Shown here: in pieces, positions 15,701 through 15,913 of the stretch
Numbering within the stretch: position 1 is the first letter of the stretch
Layout: every line of letters begins with the position of its first letter
Assembly (NCBI GenBank): GCA_028278125.1
Contig: JANQEY010000206.1
Location: 1-15,913 of the forward strand
Direction of reading: 5' to 3'
Source: a bacterium
GTDB lineage: Bacteria; Electryoneota; Electryoneia; Electryoneales; Electryoneaceae
Length of the DNA stretch: 15,913 nucleotides
Translations under genes and position numbers: made by a program
The notes under the pieces: model-generated
Databases searched by the model: none
Told to the model about the DNA's origin: nothing
Seen by the model: the letters and a program-made list of their open reading frames with translations, nothing else

Positions 15701-15913
15701 GTCCAATATTACGGCGTAGAATTCGATTCCATAACGATCAGTTCAAATGGTTGGGCGGGATTTGGCAATCAAATGGCGTTTATCAACAGGCCAAGGGATT
15801 ATCCCGTTCCCGGTCCTGATGGTGCTTACAACATGCTGGCACCATTCTGGGATGAAAGACTAGTCTCTGGCAGTTCAGGTGTTTTCCATTATTATGACGA
15901 ACCAAACGGTAGG
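12800..15913 (+). CDS. Secreted C25 (gingipain-type) cysteine peptidase, 3' end outside window
   Basis: At least 1038 aa; the frame is open to the last base. A Sec signal (residues 1-19, AFA-Q) is followed by a gingipain-type propeptide (about 20-210) and the C25 catalytic region (about 229-575). The likely nucleophile is Cys470 in PTCGTGKWPQ, followed by SEAWIRAG and KGGIVAFGLAT, as in the family. The usual Y-x-G-H-G histidine motif reads HFRGGIG here, with His439 nearby. Then come a beta domain (about 579-675), two Ig/CARDB-like modules (about 680-790 and 795-895, each with a PEAGET or EPGETG turn) and an Asp-rich stretch leading into another beta module (from about 900). Such proteins are exported, often surface-bound through a C-terminal sorting domain, which would lie beyond this window. 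GAGGAGG is 5 bases upstream of ATG. Confidence 0.88.
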   Translation, partial: MKWGYVLAVFILLVGSAFAQAPELVSAVSNHPLQVYSREITDDGLRISLEIDEPRWESMGEEEGAPVRADFPALSGLLEVEGYPVVPTTGRLFRIPPRSGVVVEVIDAEYETYSEVDYLAYLGEHGYDGYGEIENPEDSWYPGVLADVSAPAKMRAFRVCNLHTYPVQVNMARQEVRVYSNIEVDIRFEGTDERAALDGWPTEISSTFLPWYRQFLDWDDNELDDYTLYRGNVQVVMEDHDTLWDALEPWIEWKRQKGWELEFLTDDDVNSWTASNIRNELRDRFEEAETKFDYVILVGDYGGNPTYEVPGGADTPVVGAGYGYFSDYYYQNMDDDEDPPYQDVIVSRISVRTESEAAEYANKVILYERDPYMDETDWYLRGVGMAVWDYAGTSSISTAEYVMGELDRIGYTDTPVHVSQFANQAGCISDINDGVTYYHFRGGIGAGLTLSQVNNLNNDFKLCVAVEPTCGTGKWPQENSAISEAWIRAGTVNTPKGGIVAFGLATNQTHAALNGLLATGAAHSVITMRLPELGQMVWGSQAWLYHAFADWGTYYLNFAQQWNMMGDPLCWLWTAIPEEINVDAIDTIELGSNSHIITVTDDEDNPIEGAWVTLYKVDDDEDVVVHKLTGPDGIVTLDFPVRYAGDAMLTVTVQNCIPNRTEITVVDPISRVGYENIIFVDNGTSGTIGNSNSIPEAGETVGIRIGARNYGENAESNITITATSADPFINDINGEVLIANVGAGNLVTGDSLLLVEISNEAQHDWNAVLDITIETDLDTYTDSYQLLLNAPKFGVVMLDGNENVEPGETGTVDITIVNFGGSNAQTSTAVLNILHPYGNAIEPTGDYSAINIGGEATATFEVALHPEAYNGCLTTAELIITTADNKVDTTHFSLMLGERESTDPTGPCAYGYYAFDNTDTDYFLCPEYDWVEINPDEPNNDYDGEDTEIYDPGDDQDDALMFELPFPVQYYGVEFDSITISSNGWAGFGNQMAFINRPRDYPVPGPDGAYNMLAPFWDERLVSGSSGVFHYYDEPNGR

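Noticed and set aside
1..15913. CRISPR arrays, tRNA or rRNA genes, insertion sequences
   Set aside because: No regularly spaced repeats, cloverleaf-like sequence, rRNA segments, transposase or terminal inverted repeats were seen.

Overview
The window is chromosomal DNA, probably from an uncultured, Gram-negative, Shine-Dalgarno-using bacterium. A C25 (gingipain-type) peptidase with a Sec signal and repeated Ig-like modules, plus an outer-membrane beta-barrel protein, suggest the FCB superphylum. The strong AAGGAG-type ribosome binding sites argue against Bacteroidota proper, which mostly lack them. A sigma-54 promoter and FlgM-like sequence motifs hint at a motile organism. The phylum call is inference.

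Region 1 (1-5351) is a housekeeping lipid operon: fabD, fabG, acpP, fabF and rnc, all on the + strand and tightly spaced, then an acyl-CoA dehydrogenase gene closed by a strong intrinsic terminator. FabD loads malonyl groups onto AcpP, FabF condenses, FabG reduces. Rnc is a common passenger. Catalytic residues are intact in every enzyme. Region 2 (5413-6405) is asd, aspartate-semialdehyde dehydrogenase.

Region 3 (6642-8165) is an exported protein with a periplasmic domain that looks FlgT/CsgG-like and a C-terminal beta-barrel-like half; I do not recognise the family firmly.

Region 4 (8195-12245) is the accessory part and the most interesting. Two small genes, one on each strand, face away from each other across a 540-base AT-rich spacer. 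Each encodes a D-[RK]-V-E-I-S motif resembling the anti-sigma factor FlgM. Each has a sigma-54 type -24/-12 element (one near-perfect, one lacking the -12 C), and in each case a stem-loop with the same loop, TGGCAG, starts at about +6 of the predicted transcript. A third copy of the stem-loop lies just before a five-gene run of unrecognised proteins (444, 126, 73, 95 and 111 aa). Four of those five end in a similar short tail, G-[EN]-x-[IV]-x-[LY]-[FLI], and two also share L-x-A-Q-S-x-x-M. Together this looks like an uncharacterised sigma-54-linked regulon of small proteins, perhaps connected to flagella or protein export. The function is inference.

Region 5 (12246-15913) is a 554-base non-coding stretch followed by the 5' part of a large secreted C25-family peptidase gene that runs off the window end in frame.
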